DNA from: Margaritifera margaritifera
Taxonomy: Eukaryota > Mollusca > Bivalvia > Unionida > Margaritiferidae
NCBI GenBank assembly: GCA_029931535.1
Contig: JAQPZY010001098.1
Coordinates: 62,001 to 126,000, forward strand
Direction: 5' to 3'
Length of the DNA stretch: 64,000 nt
The notes under the pieces were generated by a model, which saw only the letters and a program-made list of their open reading frames with translations, was not told the origin of the DNA and did no database searches. Position numbers and translations under genes: made by a program. This document shows, piece by piece, positions 58,401 to 64,000 of this stretch (its first letter is position 1; each line of letters starts with the position of its first letter).

Positions 58401-60414
58401 CAGTGGAAAAGGGTTGTTTGTGTTTCAGTGACAATGCTGATTCGGGGTCTCTTCTTTGCCAACCTGGGTTTCTGGCCAAGAATCAGCTACCATCGGTAGC
58501 TCCTGTTTCTGTTGAAATCTTCAGTCTCAGTTGTATCTGTGCTGGGGATGATCAAGATAGACTCCTTTGCCCAGTTTGAGGCTTATGGTTCTATCTATCT
58601 TAATCAAAAGAGAAAAGAAAGTGTCATTATCATCTTATTCTTTCTCTAATATTCATCAGCTACCCTCATGAGGTTGATTCTTTGGACTATTAAAAGAGCT
58701 TATCAATCTCTCACTGAGAGAGAGATCTCTTTCATGAAATCAAAGCCTATGAGTTCAGAGCTGTTGCTGCATCTGGGGCCTTTTTGAATCATTCCTTTTT
58801 GGATGATGTTATGAAAGCTGCCTTCAGGTGATCTCACTCCATATTATCAACATTTTACCTGTGATCATAGTTGTTCCAAAGTGAGTGTATTTATGCTTTG
58901 TGCCCAGTTGTATTAGCCCAATGAGTTGTCAAGCCATCCTCCAGTTTGCAGTACAAATTCTACTGGCAACAGTGGTAAGTTTACTTGAGAGCTTATCTTA
59001 GGCCATCAGCCTTCTGCCAGACTGGAAACTTCATCAATGCAATAACAGCAAGTAATGTATTAGTGCTATTAAAATGTAGGTTTTTGGTGGGGGGGACTCA
59101 TTTTATTTATGTAATACTTACCTGTTATTACTGCCCAATTCCCTCCTCCCTCCCTTTAGTCTTGGTCCAAGTCAAAGAAGGATAATATTCTGATTGCCAG
59201 AAGTAGACTGAGGTATCAGACTGGTATCATTTTTTCATGTTCCAGACCTCCAATTATTAGTTGAAGGAGGAATAATCCCTTACACTGGGGACTTGCACCA
59301 TGAAAAGATATAGTGACACATTAATAGCAGGCAAGTATAATTACATTATTAAATTAGTTCCCCCCAACCAAAAAAAACCCCATTCTGTATAGAACTACAC
59401 TAAATCACTAGAAACAGTACATTTTATATAAGAGTGTACATTACACCTCTGAAGTTAACTTATACACCATCGGTCCACTTTATCATTATATGATTCTTTC
59501 AGGTTTGTAGTTCTTTTTGTGCTGATGTCGTGCTTAGGAGGTTGTGGGTATTATAAGCAACGTCAGCGAATGCTTCAATCACGTAGTAGTACCAGCCCCG
59601 GTTTCTTTTCCTCACTGCAGTCTCGCTACTCTTCACGTCGATCCAGGGGCAACATGACAACAGTCATGCTAGAACCCAGCTATAGTTTACCGTATGGAAA
59701 TACTGGACTTCCCAACATGACTCCTTATCCAGATTTGACACTGTCTCCACCACCATATTCTGAGGTACACTTTTATCACACACGTAATATTTAACATCAT
59801 TTTGTAAAATTTATGTACTTTTGTAAGTAGCCTAAACATAATTAAATTGTACGTCTGTCCATTTATGTTTTTTTTAGGCAAACCTGTATTTTCCCAACAT
59901 TTCAAGCTGTGCAGAAATTTGAATTTCTAATTAAATTTGTAAATTAAGATATTTAAAAAATAACAAAATGAAATTTCAGAGTTTGCTGCTTGCCTGTCAC
60001 ATTTTTTAATGTTATATCATACAAATAGTTATAGTTCTGAGCAACTTAATGACTGTGTTCTTGCTTTCAGAGGTCGATAACATTCTGACACTAATGATAA
60101 ATACATTATCTTCATTGGGCCCAAGGGCTCTATATATTTCTTTTTTTTTTTAAGTACATACATCTTGTAAGACTTTGGCAATGTTGCTTTTTAATGTGAG
60201 TGTATTTTGGCCAATTTAGTTTCTTCACTAAATGTCCAGAAGGGTTTGGCTCATAAAACTTTGAAATCACAAGAATCTAATTTAATTTTACTTGTTATGA
60301 AACAGGTTGTGTCTCAGCCAGACCTGTACCCTGTTAACAAGTCCAGTTTGCCACTCTATCCAGGAGATCAGATTATTAACACTGATAACCAGTCAGGTAC
60401 TGATAATCGGTCAG
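37344..60414 (+). CDS. VOPP1: VOPP1/WBP1-like single-pass membrane protein, 5 coding exons; 3' end outside the window
   Basis: Exons 37344-37406, 42578-42609, 54566-54688, 59503-59764 and 60306-60414 join with matching phases (0, 2, 2, 0) and GT-AG introns into 196 codons plus 1 nt. Order of parts: signal peptide MLTVFRNIISLLLMLILSVT (residues 1-20); a cysteine module with C24xxC27, C33 and RCCGRTCC (39-45); a transmembrane segment entered by LSIWNMWYFWF (64-74); a Gly/Cys turn; basic KQRQRM; a Ser/Arg-rich cytosolic stretch; and LSPPPYSE, a PPxY ligand for WW domains (153-160). VOPP1 and WBP1/WBP1L share this plan, and LSI..xWYFWF resembles VOPP1 best. In vertebrates VOPP1 is an endolysosomal protein that binds WW-domain partners such as WWOX. 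The exact orthology (VOPP1 or WBP1L) is inferred from a short region. Four transposon-filled introns interrupt it. Confidence 0.8.
37645..37692 (+). repeat. Solo end of the short 'ACCAACAAGTTG' element
   Basis: TTAGACCAACAAGTTGTTCT followed by 'ccaac' and a T-run equals the left end of the 100-bp element at 44120-44219. The opposite TIR is not present here, so this is a truncated copy. Confidence 0.65.
37739..37880 (+). mobile_element. tRNA-derived SINE (V-SINE-like core)
   Basis: The tRNA-like head has an A-box-like TTAGCCTGCTGGTCTAGTG and a perfect B box GGTTCGAACC (37791-37800), the internal pol III promoter. It is followed by 'ctgttgtccttgagcaaggt', the conserved central domain of V-SINEs. 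No clear target duplication was found. It lies in intron 1 of the VOPP1-like gene, sense strand. Confidence 0.85.
38030..39060 (-). pseudogene. Tc1-like transposase remnant
   Basis: On the minus strand, broken frames read SQSEITRILQVNRTVISRV (HTH), VTSEK*FF, NSGGHWKRQPSMSREEL, then SKMSAMFWGYNTAQNVETFV, AVDGNINTEKYIQIL, HDNAPSHNYAWCISWKT and NCPSPSPDINIIDNEWRT. This follows the order of Tc1-family transposases (..SAMVWG..., VDG.IN...Y..IL, QHDNAP.H, W.PQSPDLNPIENLW). Many stops and shifts; inactive. It opposes the VOPP1-like gene, in intron 1. Confidence 0.87.
39240..39339 (+). repeat. 100-bp direct repeat, left copy
   Basis: It is 97 of 100 bases identical to 41278-41377 and contains 'ttttagctctactggtcaaa' and 'cttatgtaatggcgtgtcat'. 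The same module, more diverged, terminates the 140-bp arrays at 5690 and 62630. Confidence 0.92.
39340..39840. other. GC-rich unassigned segment between direct repeats
   Basis: About 500 bp is clearly richer in G+C than its surroundings ('caaccctcctggggcaattg', 'gggtctcgaccgggtccctc', 'gccatggggccaaggccctg'). It has no long open frame and no similarity I recognise. It could be part of a larger retroelement or a foreign insert. Confidence 0.5.
39841..40735 (+). pseudogene. Mariner transposase remnant
   Basis: Pieces in order: ENRLRLVDSVEVNVKEDSHV and TVQEVADNIDFSYTEVQS (HTH), GMYRDCTCWVPRFCLIKNK, CNETWIYYFESERKR, LYHDNIPAHTCKFVMQTLQN, NNPPYSPDLAPSNFWLLPKL and SREELRDAITGSLQML. The first catalytic Asp (DETW) is Asn and the third (APSD) is also Asn, so it cannot be active even aside from the frameshifts. 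It belongs to a mariner lineage different in sequence from the 28.4 kb copy. Intron 1 of the VOPP1-like gene, sense strand. Confidence 0.9.
41278..41377 (+). repeat. 100-bp direct repeat, right copy
   Basis: Matches 39240-39339 with three substitutions, then continues into 'gaacacaagcttgttatcgc', text that also follows the module at 62690. The right copy is therefore the more complete one. Confidence 0.92.
41480..42300. repeat. 43-bp minisatellite, about 19 copies
   Basis: Unit GATGGTGAAATAAGCAGGGG followed by 'gatcatgtgttagtgtcact' and 'cat'. The left copies (to about 41700) have 'gttaaat/gataatgtctta' variants; the right copies are homogenised to 'gtgaaat/gatcatgtgtta'. One copy at about 41960-42000 is of the old type amid new ones. 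The array ends about 280 bp before exon 2. Confidence 0.95.
42578..42609 (+). CDS. VOPP1: VOPP1-like exon 2 (32 nt micro-exon)
   Basis: Acceptor TTCTTTTTCAG, donor GTAAGT. It reads VICEICPDGG plus AC (phase 2). The two missing-codon bases join the C of exon 3 to give Thr followed by CTSPMRCCG, continuing the cysteine module. A MITE copy begins only 25 bp past the donor. Confidence 0.85.
42634..42849 (+). mobile_element. Double-hairpin MITE, copy 4
   Basis: TIRs TAACATATATACTTGTTTAT and, at the right end, TTAGTATATATGGTA. Hairpin A (CCCAGATCTGCCG / CAGATCTGGGTTTG) is followed by hairpin B (AGACCCTGATCTGAGG / CAGCAGATCAGGATCT). It sits 25 bp downstream of the exon 2 donor, so both hairpins would be transcribed next to that 5' splice site. 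Confidence 0.93.
42872..43126 (+). mobile_element. tRNA-derived SINE with perfect 11-bp target duplication
   Basis: Flanked by AACTTCATATT at 42861-42871 and 43127-43137. The head GGGCGGCCGAGTGGTCTAAG resembles the 5' half of a Ser/Leu-type tRNA (GGCCGAGTGGT.TAAGGC, A box). The B box is degenerate. The 255-bp body includes 'ttcctacgggtcggtggttc' and ends in an A/C-rich tail 'cacaaaaccaaacc'. It inserted immediately beside MITE copy 4. Confidence 0.9.
43355..44894 (+). mobile_element. pogo/Tigger-like element with CENP-B-type HTH remnant, 1.54 kb
   Basis: TIRs: left TACAGTCCTACCCACTTATA, right (complement) TACAGTCCTACCCATTTATG, TA at both ends. Subterminal 'ttatgtcgacaagc' repeats occur near the left end. 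An open frame at 43981-44110 reads KHRLNLQSLETKYLAVKKVE then GGASRKDVCKTFHLNMS, a CENP-B/psq-type helix-turn-helix like the N-terminus of Tigger transposases. The DDE part is absent, so this is an internally deleted copy. A second insertion (44120-44219) splits the HTH. Confidence 0.87.
44120..44219. mobile_element. 100-bp insertion with 9-bp target duplication
   Basis: TIRs TAAACCAACAAGTTGTTCT and, at the right, complement TAGACCAACAAGTTGCTCT. The 9-bp direct repeat GATGGATGA flanks it at 44111-44119 and 44220-44228. It interrupts the HTH frame of the Tigger-like element, which resumes after it (KAAESIKKGYVEG). A 9-bp TSD is typical of Mutator-like elements, but the body (T-run, A-run) gives no other clue. 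Confidence 0.82.
45580..45605 (+). repeat. Left terminal inverted repeat (26 bp)
   Basis: Begins CGGCTAAAACACGGTATTGG and ends GCTGA. It is a perfect complement of 51126-51151 and preceded by ATA. Confidence 0.95.
45827..45832 (-). terminator. Candidate polyadenylation signal of the transposase-like gene
   Basis: AATAAA on the minus strand (TTTATT on plus), inside the element, about 680 bp past the stop codon and 250 bp from the terminus. ATTAAA-like TTTAAT near 46339 is an alternative. Confidence 0.45.
46509..50090 (-). CDS. Two-exon transposase-like protein, 973 residues, intact
   Basis: Exon 1 is 50090-50051 (ATG, 13 codons plus G, donor GTAAGT). The 660-bp intron ends TTTGCTTTTAG, and exon 2 is 49390-46509 (stop TGA). 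The split codon is G|GA. An in-frame TAA lies just before the ATG. Residues 20-145: very basic, with repeated QAWR-K/RYRQKKK helices. Residues 389-500: Cys cluster (CLCQKCC, ECKQCGVKC, CVSC). Residues 546-552: MDFSENY. Residues 573-579: HPIMCYY. Residues 631-641: EWTDGCAAQYK. Residues 665-673: SHGKSVCDG. Residues 766-779: SCYCEQC...C. Then a lysine-rich stretch with KKRK motifs and a C-terminal module (YHPGEFVAVG...RKSGNMYVWPEKDD). The three acidic motifs in a folded core suggest a DDE-type nuclease. From memory, uncharacterised invertebrate proteins share the FSENY/HP..YY/DG..QYK/SHGK..CDG series. I cannot name the superfamily. Confidence 0.85.
49391..50050 (-). other. Intron of the transposase-like gene
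   Basis: Boundaries GTAAGT and TTTTAG with phase 1 on both sides; removing it joins 13 codons plus one base to the long exon in frame. It holds motif copies at 49654-49667 (complement, 14 of 15 bases) and 49999-50013; the latter is 38 bp downstream of the donor. Confidence 0.85.
51126..51151 (-). repeat. Right terminal inverted repeat (26 bp)
   Basis: Ends CCGTGTTTTAGCCG, followed by ATA. It is a perfect complement of the left terminus. Confidence 0.95.
51155..51660. other. VOPP1-like intron 2 segment; no recognised feature
   Basis: Unique-looking AT-rich intron sequence between the transposon and the next repeat array. Confidence 0.4.
51661..52485. repeat. Diverged repeat array, units of about 140-150 bp
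   Basis: Four to five units repeat 'gctgaacagaatttgaccaa', 'cagaaagcatcctggcatga', 'ccaccatcaaatatggccac' and 'tttactaaaa...tagaaaaa'. The array opens with 'ctagccgtaaggccaagtga'. Frames through it are by-products of the repeat. Confidence 0.82.
52487..52645 (-). mobile_element. tRNA-Met-like SINE, minus strand
   Basis: The complement reads GTAGCTATGCTGGTAGAGTG then TTAGACTCATAATTCAAGGG and TCATGGATTCAA: A box, an anticodon stem-loop with CAT, and a B box like those of elongator tRNA-Met. The tail 'ttcctcaacatgatatagcc' and 'aataatgtgtt' is shared with the copy at 60487-60600. Confidence 0.85.
52646..53969. other. VOPP1-like intron 2 segment; no recognised feature
   Basis: AT-rich; a few short open frames without recognisable similarity. 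Confidence 0.4.
53970..54161. mobile_element. TA-flanked MITE, about 190 bp
   Basis: Left TACAGTGATCCCTCACTGTA and right (complement) TACAATTGTCCCTCAGTATA form diverged TIRs with TA at both ends. The TACAGTG.TCCCTC terminus is typical of pogo/Tigger-related non-autonomous elements. Confidence 0.7.
54566..54688 (+). CDS. VOPP1: VOPP1-like exon 3 (cysteine module and start of transmembrane segment)
   Basis: Acceptor TCTTACAG, donor GTAAGG. It encodes CTSPMRCCGRTCCYEADDLD, then DTRSRYSYGYRLSIWNMWYF, ending TG (phase 2; joins G to give Trp). No stop occurs in this frame. Confidence 0.9.
55095..55313 (-). mobile_element. Double-hairpin MITE, copy 5 (opposite orientation)
   Basis: Left TACCATATATACTTGCATAT, right end GCAAGTATATATGGTA; perfect TA-TIR termini. 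Hairpin B (AGACCCTGATCTGCC / GCAGATCAGGGTCT) comes first, then hairpin A (AGACCCAGATCTGC / GCAGATCTGGGTCT). This is one of the best preserved copies. Confidence 0.95.
56100..56450 (+). pseudogene. DIRS reverse-transcriptase fragment
   Basis: Reading pieces across frames: HLKSLG/ FPILQYLHDCLM at the palm (YLDD catalytic box changed to YLHD), then KSDLFSEFHSRWDNFLICQG and TVCVPPKRFSQKYALLARLD, as in DIRS elements where the strand after YLDD reads ...FLG..FD...G.V..P..R....L. Inactive. Confidence 0.75.
56522..57190 (+). pseudogene. DIRS RNase H fragment
   Basis: Pieces: KFHHHLSWWKNQDRFLTGVL, SFLHTDTSDSGSGSHL (first catalytic Asp region, usually LFTDAS..GWGAHL), MVAMDSVSAIEYLRHQRGIH (DN/DS..VV.Y...QGG), LCFEVWNLLCW, VTLILGKRNILVDSLSRKGQ and LTEWSLHHSVAETLFHLWMP. 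This is the signature of DIRS/Ngaro RNase H with the conserved N..AD.LSR and EWSL boxes. Confidence 0.85.
57470..58830 (+). pseudogene. DIRS tyrosine recombinase, interrupted
   Basis: The N-terminal part reads TAVADFLLYIFSKKDCTEPP, then TTIKGYRTDLSNTLKL in another frame, and FELQRPVSLS...WNLLCVFWLL. It is interrupted by 57745-58300. It resumes LKNLCVKF..., RRMSEIYALSVEKG (catalytic Arg region), PGFLAKNQLPSVAPVSVEIF, DDQDRLLCPV, and ends HEIKAYEFRAVAASGAFLNH with SFLDDVMKAAFR (HxxR-like box and C-terminal helix). The original HEVRA... His and Arg are still recognisable. Not functional. Confidence 0.82.
57745..58300 (+). mobile_element. LINE 3' end inserted in the DIRS recombinase, with tetranucleotide tail
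   Basis: It encodes the C-terminus of a jockey/I/CR1-type ORF2: LTVEHILVECVNFHPVLMKY followed by FDMNYMKKVYDDVLLEKILG and LFEGLQFI, then stop. A 3' UTR ends 'gttggcaccacataatcact' and 'ttgtgctgagataccctaaa'. After it comes an array of CTAC/CATA tetranucleotides (58166-58300). The DIRS frame stops before and resumes after, so this is a 5'-truncated insertion. Confidence 0.8.
59503..59764 (+). CDS. VOPP1: VOPP1-like exon 4 (transmembrane segment to PPPY motif)
   Basis: Acceptor GATTCTTTCAG, donor GTACAC (weak, but phase 0 fits exon 5). It reads FVVLFVLMSCLGGCGYYKQR, a Ser/Arg-rich stretch, then DLTLSPPPYSE. The frame also runs on into the intron to a stop near 59792, which would give a shortened isoform if unspliced. 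Confidence 0.9.
60306..60414 (+). CDS. VOPP1: VOPP1-like exon 5
   Basis: Acceptor TTATGAAACAG, donor GTAAGC, ends phase 1. It reads VVSQPDLYPVNKSSLPLYPG then a Thr/Asn/Gly-rich tail. The VV.. after PPPYSE is typical of this family's PY-motif context. Read-through would stop at 60528-60530 inside a SINE; splicing to an exon beyond the window is the likelier fate. Confidence 0.8.
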
Positions 60415-60486
60415 GTAAGCCAGTTTCCAGCTGCAGGCATAAACAATTTCCGGATCATTCTGGTTCGTTGGTTTTTAATAGCACTT

Positions 60487-60600
60487 TCAACACATTATTG
60501 GTTATATCAAACCAAGGAAATGAGAGCTAAAGGGTGGATTTTAACCTGTGACCTTTGGATTACATGTCCACTGCTCTTCCAACTAAGCCACTTCAGCTTC
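60487..60600 (-). mobile_element. tRNA-derived SINE, same family as 52487-52645
   Basis: The complement reads AGTGGCTTAGTTGGAAGAGC, then ATGTAATCCAAAGGTCACAG and GTTAAAATCC: A box, TGT-anticodon-like loop, and a degenerate B box. The tail 'ttggtttgatataaccaata' and 'atgtgtt' matches the other copy. It lies just past the exon 5 donor. Confidence 0.8.
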
Positions 60601-62624
60601 ATATTTTGAATTTCCAGATTCATTGGTCATAATCATCCATTAAAGTAACCAGAGAAAGGGCTTAGAAAAGTTGCTTTCCTTCTCAATCGGCCTCTTTGGT
60701 CTTTCAGAATCCTGAAATTGTGACTTGAAACTGTGTTCTTTTTGACAAAGTGCAATTCAGAGATAGTGCTTTGTTTTTTCAGTTTTAGGGTATATTATGT
60801 GTGACCAGATCGATTGAAAGCATGAGATGATTGCAATTTTGTCTTGAAGTATGGCATAATAATCTTCTGTTAGAGGATTCAAGGATGTAAGTGATGGTTT
60901 TGCTGTTTGAAATTTAGTTTTACTGGTGATACATCAGCAGAGGTTCTAAATGGACATTTGCATTGGTAAAAACCACTAATGTCCTCATACCCTGAAATAT
61001 CTTCCTTTTCAACTTATTTCAGAAAATTTGATACATTTAAGAAAATTTAGTTCAGAAATTTGAACAGATGATATTTCAGGTAGGTATACATTACTAAGAA
61101 TGTTATGGTAACACAGTGGTGTCTTTTTTGATAGTTCATTTTGCTGCTTTGTATTGTTTATATTCCATAATCAGATACTATACTATATAATAAAATTTGT
61201 GAGAATCCTGCGTCAGTTCATTTTCAACCTTTTGTTGTTGAGAAGGCAATTTTTCTGTTTCATTTTTGAATAGTGATCAGACTTGACACTTAGGGTTGTT
61301 AAGGGAGATCATAAGAGATTGGTTGGCAAAAAATTATTATAATTCTCTTGGTGGTGTTGAATTTTAAAGTTTTCAGTTGAAGTTAATCAAGCATAAGTAG
61401 GTTTGCTTCCTGGGAATGAACAATATTTTGGATATACCGAGTGCCTACACGATTTGAAATCTTGTTCACAAGTTTAGATTATCTAGTCAATTGCTTGAAA
61501 TGAGCCGATACTTTTCACCAAGGATAACGGTGTATACTGTTCTTAAATATGTGTGTCAGATAAGTTTGCAGCATTTGCCTCATTCAGAGATATATTAAGC
61601 AAAGCTGGGCTGAATATAGAGAGGATATTTGCTTGCAACAAGTGAATAATGGATATATTTCATTGAGTGGGTGAAAAACCGTATTTTCACCATGAGTGAA
61701 ATACTTAAGTTTATCACCCACGAGATGAAATAACTCCATTATTTTCTTGGAGAAAGCAAATTTTCTTTTTATTTTATGCTCAAACATATTGGCTAGCAAT
61801 TTGTATAACAGACTGAAGTAGGAGATTTCTTCCTGTATCCCGCACGATAATATCAGCGGTTTACTGTTTATGTTCTGCTGTGTTTTGTGTATATTTGCAC
61901 AGAAATTATAAGTAGTAACATAATGCTCCTTCCCAATTCAAGGTAAAACGGCAGATAAAAACAAAAAATGAAGGAAAAAAAATGCTCATTGTTGGATTTA
62001 AACTTGGTTCGTCTGGATGCAAGGCAGCCATACTTTCATCTAGACTATGCAAGCGTCTTAAAACAGTTTAAAATTTCTTAGTCATAATGTTATCAATGTC
62101 TATTGATGGACAGTGAAAAAATATTGATATTATTTCACTCCAGTGAAATATCAAGATTATTTTGCTTGGAAAATCCTGTAATTCACAGCTTAGCATAAAA
62201 AAAAGCTTTTATAAATCTTAACTTTAGGTGAATTAGGGAAAACATTTTGGAATAGAGCCAAGACTAGATGACTTAGTCTTGTTACATGAGTGTCATTCAT
62301 TTCTCCCTTAATGATGGACATTTAATATTACCTACTGACATGCAAGATTGCAGAAGAGGTAATTTATAAGCTCCTTTTGCAGGTAACTGATGTTTACCAT
62401 ACCTTTCCATAATTGCTTTTCAACCAACAAAAAAATTTGAACTGTACATTTGTATATAAAATACGCAACAAAAGTTTCTCCAGTACTGTGTTTTATAATC
62501 TTCTGAGAAGTCCATGCTTAAATCCTTGTAGAGTTTACTCACAGTGATTGTATTTAATTTTTTTTATTTGTTAGAAATGGTTTGACCAGTATCTAGGAAT
62601 GTCATAAGTGTTTAATTTTTAGCT
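60601..62624. other. Intron or downstream sequence of the VOPP1-like gene; no recognised feature
   Basis: AT-rich, no domain-bearing frame, no clear tandem array. I looked for a further PY-motif exon and found none. Confidence 0.4.
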
Positions 62625-64000
62625 CTACTAGTCATAGACCAGGAGAGCTTATGGGATGGTCTGTTCTCCATCATCTGTCCATCCATTAGCACAAGTTTGT
62701 TATCATTACTCCTCCTACACCACTTGGAGGATTGCCTTGAAACTTTACACCATTGTCTAGTTGGTCATAAATGAAAATGGTGCCACTTGGACATCCAATA
62801 TAGCCACCACAGCAGCCATCTTGAAAATCTTGTTATCACTATTCCTTCTGAATGGATGGTCATATCAACACGGGATTTTCACTAAAAGACTTCTTATTAT
62901 GTATAGTTGGTCCTAAATAAAAATAGTTCAGATCTGACTGTCACTATAGCCGCCACAGTGGCCATCTTGAAAATCTTGTTAATGCTAATTCTCCTGAATG
63001 GAAAGTCATATTGACATGGGCTTGCACCAGATGATTTCTTATGATGTCTAGTTGGTCCCAAATGAAAATGGTTCTAATCTGACATCCAGTATGGCCACCA
63101 GTGGCCATCTTGAAAATCTTGTAATCGCTACTCCTCCTGACTGGATGGTCATGTCAACATGGGGTTTTCACTAAGAGACTTCTTATGATGTCTAGTTGGT
63201 TCTAAATGAAAATGGTGTTGATCTGATGTCCAATATTGCCACCACACAGCCATCTTGAAAATCTTACCATTGCTACTCCTTTTGAACGAAAAGTCATATT
63301 GACATAGGGTTTTCACCAGAAGACTTCATAAGATGTCTAGTTGGTCCTAAATGAAAATGGTGCTGCTTACACATCCAGTATGACTGCCACAGTGGCCATC
63401 TTGAAAATCTTACCGCTACTTCTGAATGGATGGTCATATCAACATGGGGGTTTTTACTGAAAGACTTCTTATAATGTCTAGTTGGTCCTAAATGAAAATC
63501 GTGCTGCTCAGACATCCAGTATAGCTGCCACAGTGACCACATTGAAAATCTTATAACTACTTCTGAATGAATGATTATATCAGCTTGGGGTTTTCACTGA
63601 AAGACTTCGTATGATATCTAGTTGGTCCTAAATGAAAATGGTGCCAATCTGACCTCCAATATGGCCACCACAGTGGCCATCTTGAAAATCATGTTATCGC
63701 TACTTCTCCTTGATGGCTGGTCATGCTGACATTGTGCTTTCACAAAAAGGACTTCTTATGATGTCTAGTTGGTCCTAAATGGAAATGGTGCCAATCTGAT
63801 ATCCAATATGGCCACAACAGCAGTCATCTTGAAAATCTTACTGTTATTCCTCCAAAATGGAAAGTTGTATCAGCATAGGGTTTCAGCAGAAGACTTCTTA
63901 AGATGTCCTGTTGGTTCTCAATTAAAATGGTGCCAATATGATGTAAATATAGCCACTATGGTGGCCATCTTAAAAATCGTGCTATTGCTACTCTTAAATG
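62625..64000 (+). repeat. Array of about 143-bp repeat units, running off the right edge
   Basis: It begins with 'ttttagctctactagtcata' and 'ccaggagagcttatgggatg', then about nine units with 'gtctagttggtcctaaatga' at about 62756, 62903, 63047, 63190, 63338, 63477, 63618, 63765 and 63908. Each also has 'ccaccacagtggccatcttg' and 'ggttttcactaaaagacttc'. It is the reverse complement of the family at 4760-5720. Confidence 0.92.

Larger units (their letters stand above)
55385..59355 (+). mobile_element. Decayed DIRS-type retroelement with inverted terminal repeats
   Basis: The ends (55385-55560 and, in complement, 59205-59355) share 'gctatatcttttcctggtgc', 'agtccccagtccaaggagat', 'taattggaggtct' and 'ccagtctgatacctc' -like text, giving inverted termini. 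Between them, in DIRS order, lie reverse transcriptase (56100-56420), RNase H (56560-57190) and a tyrosine recombinase (57470-58830). Frames are broken by many stops. A LINE 3' end is inserted in the recombinase. The element fills most of intron 3 of the VOPP1-like gene, sense strand. Confidence 0.85.

Noticed and set aside
60415..60530. Read-through end of the VOPP1-like protein as its true C-terminus
   Set aside because: A good donor (GTAAGC) precedes it and the extra codons run into a SINE; kept only as a possible minor isoform.

Overview
This is a 64 kb piece of an AT-rich animal nuclear genome, almost certainly a mollusc (bivalve or gastropod; class not decidable here). Two spliced host genes have short exons, kilobase introns and GT-AG boundaries. 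The introns carry dispersed repeats that I know from mollusc genomes: 'gggcaataact...caaggcaatcc', 'ctagttggtcctaaatgaaa', and the 'gttattgtgcagaaac...atggcgggcatataaaaa' repeat. There are no prokaryotic operons, Shine-Dalgarno sites or CRISPR arrays.

Host genes. (1) ARPC2 (Arp2/3 complex subunit 2, p34-Arc) lies on the minus strand. Its ATG is at 31309 and six phase-compatible coding exons run down to 6823, covering about the first 158 codons; the rest lies beyond the left edge. (2) A VOPP1/WBP1-like gene lies on the plus strand. It has a signal-peptide exon at 37344-37406 and exons at 42578-42609, 54566-54688, 59503-59764 and 60306-60414. It encodes a small type I membrane protein with CC..CC cysteines, a WYFWF transmembrane entry and a PPPY motif, and continues past 60414. 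The two genes diverge head to head across about 6 kb.

Everything else is repeats and transposons. The left end is a 3.9 kb minisatellite (48-bp unit grading into a 22-bp derivative), then an array of about 140-bp units that recurs inverted at the right edge (62.6-64 kb). ARPC2 introns hold a hAT-type MITE with a perfect 8-bp TSD, a 1.4 kb fold-back element, a pogo/Tigger-like element, a 1.1 kb TA-flanked TIR element, a near-complete but dead mariner and several minisatellites. The intergenic interval holds minisatellites and a LINE reverse-transcriptase remnant. Introns of the VOPP1-like gene hold Tc1 and mariner remnants, tRNA-derived SINEs, a second Tigger-like element and a decayed DIRS retroelement split by a LINE 3' end.

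The most interesting object is at 45580-51151: an apparently intact 5.57 kb DNA transposon in the second intron of the VOPP1-like gene. It has perfect 26-bp terminal inverted repeats, an ATA target duplication and a two-exon 973-residue transposase-like gene with no internal stop. A 15-bp motif (GTTACAGACACTACA, two copies lacking at most the last base) occurs seven times in its non-coding flanks and intron. I do not recognise it as a classical superfamily. The second most interesting object is a family of about 215-bp MITEs (five copies plus a 58-bp deletion derivative), each with two adjacent long palindromes whose diagnostic base pair is preserved in 9 of 10 hairpins.
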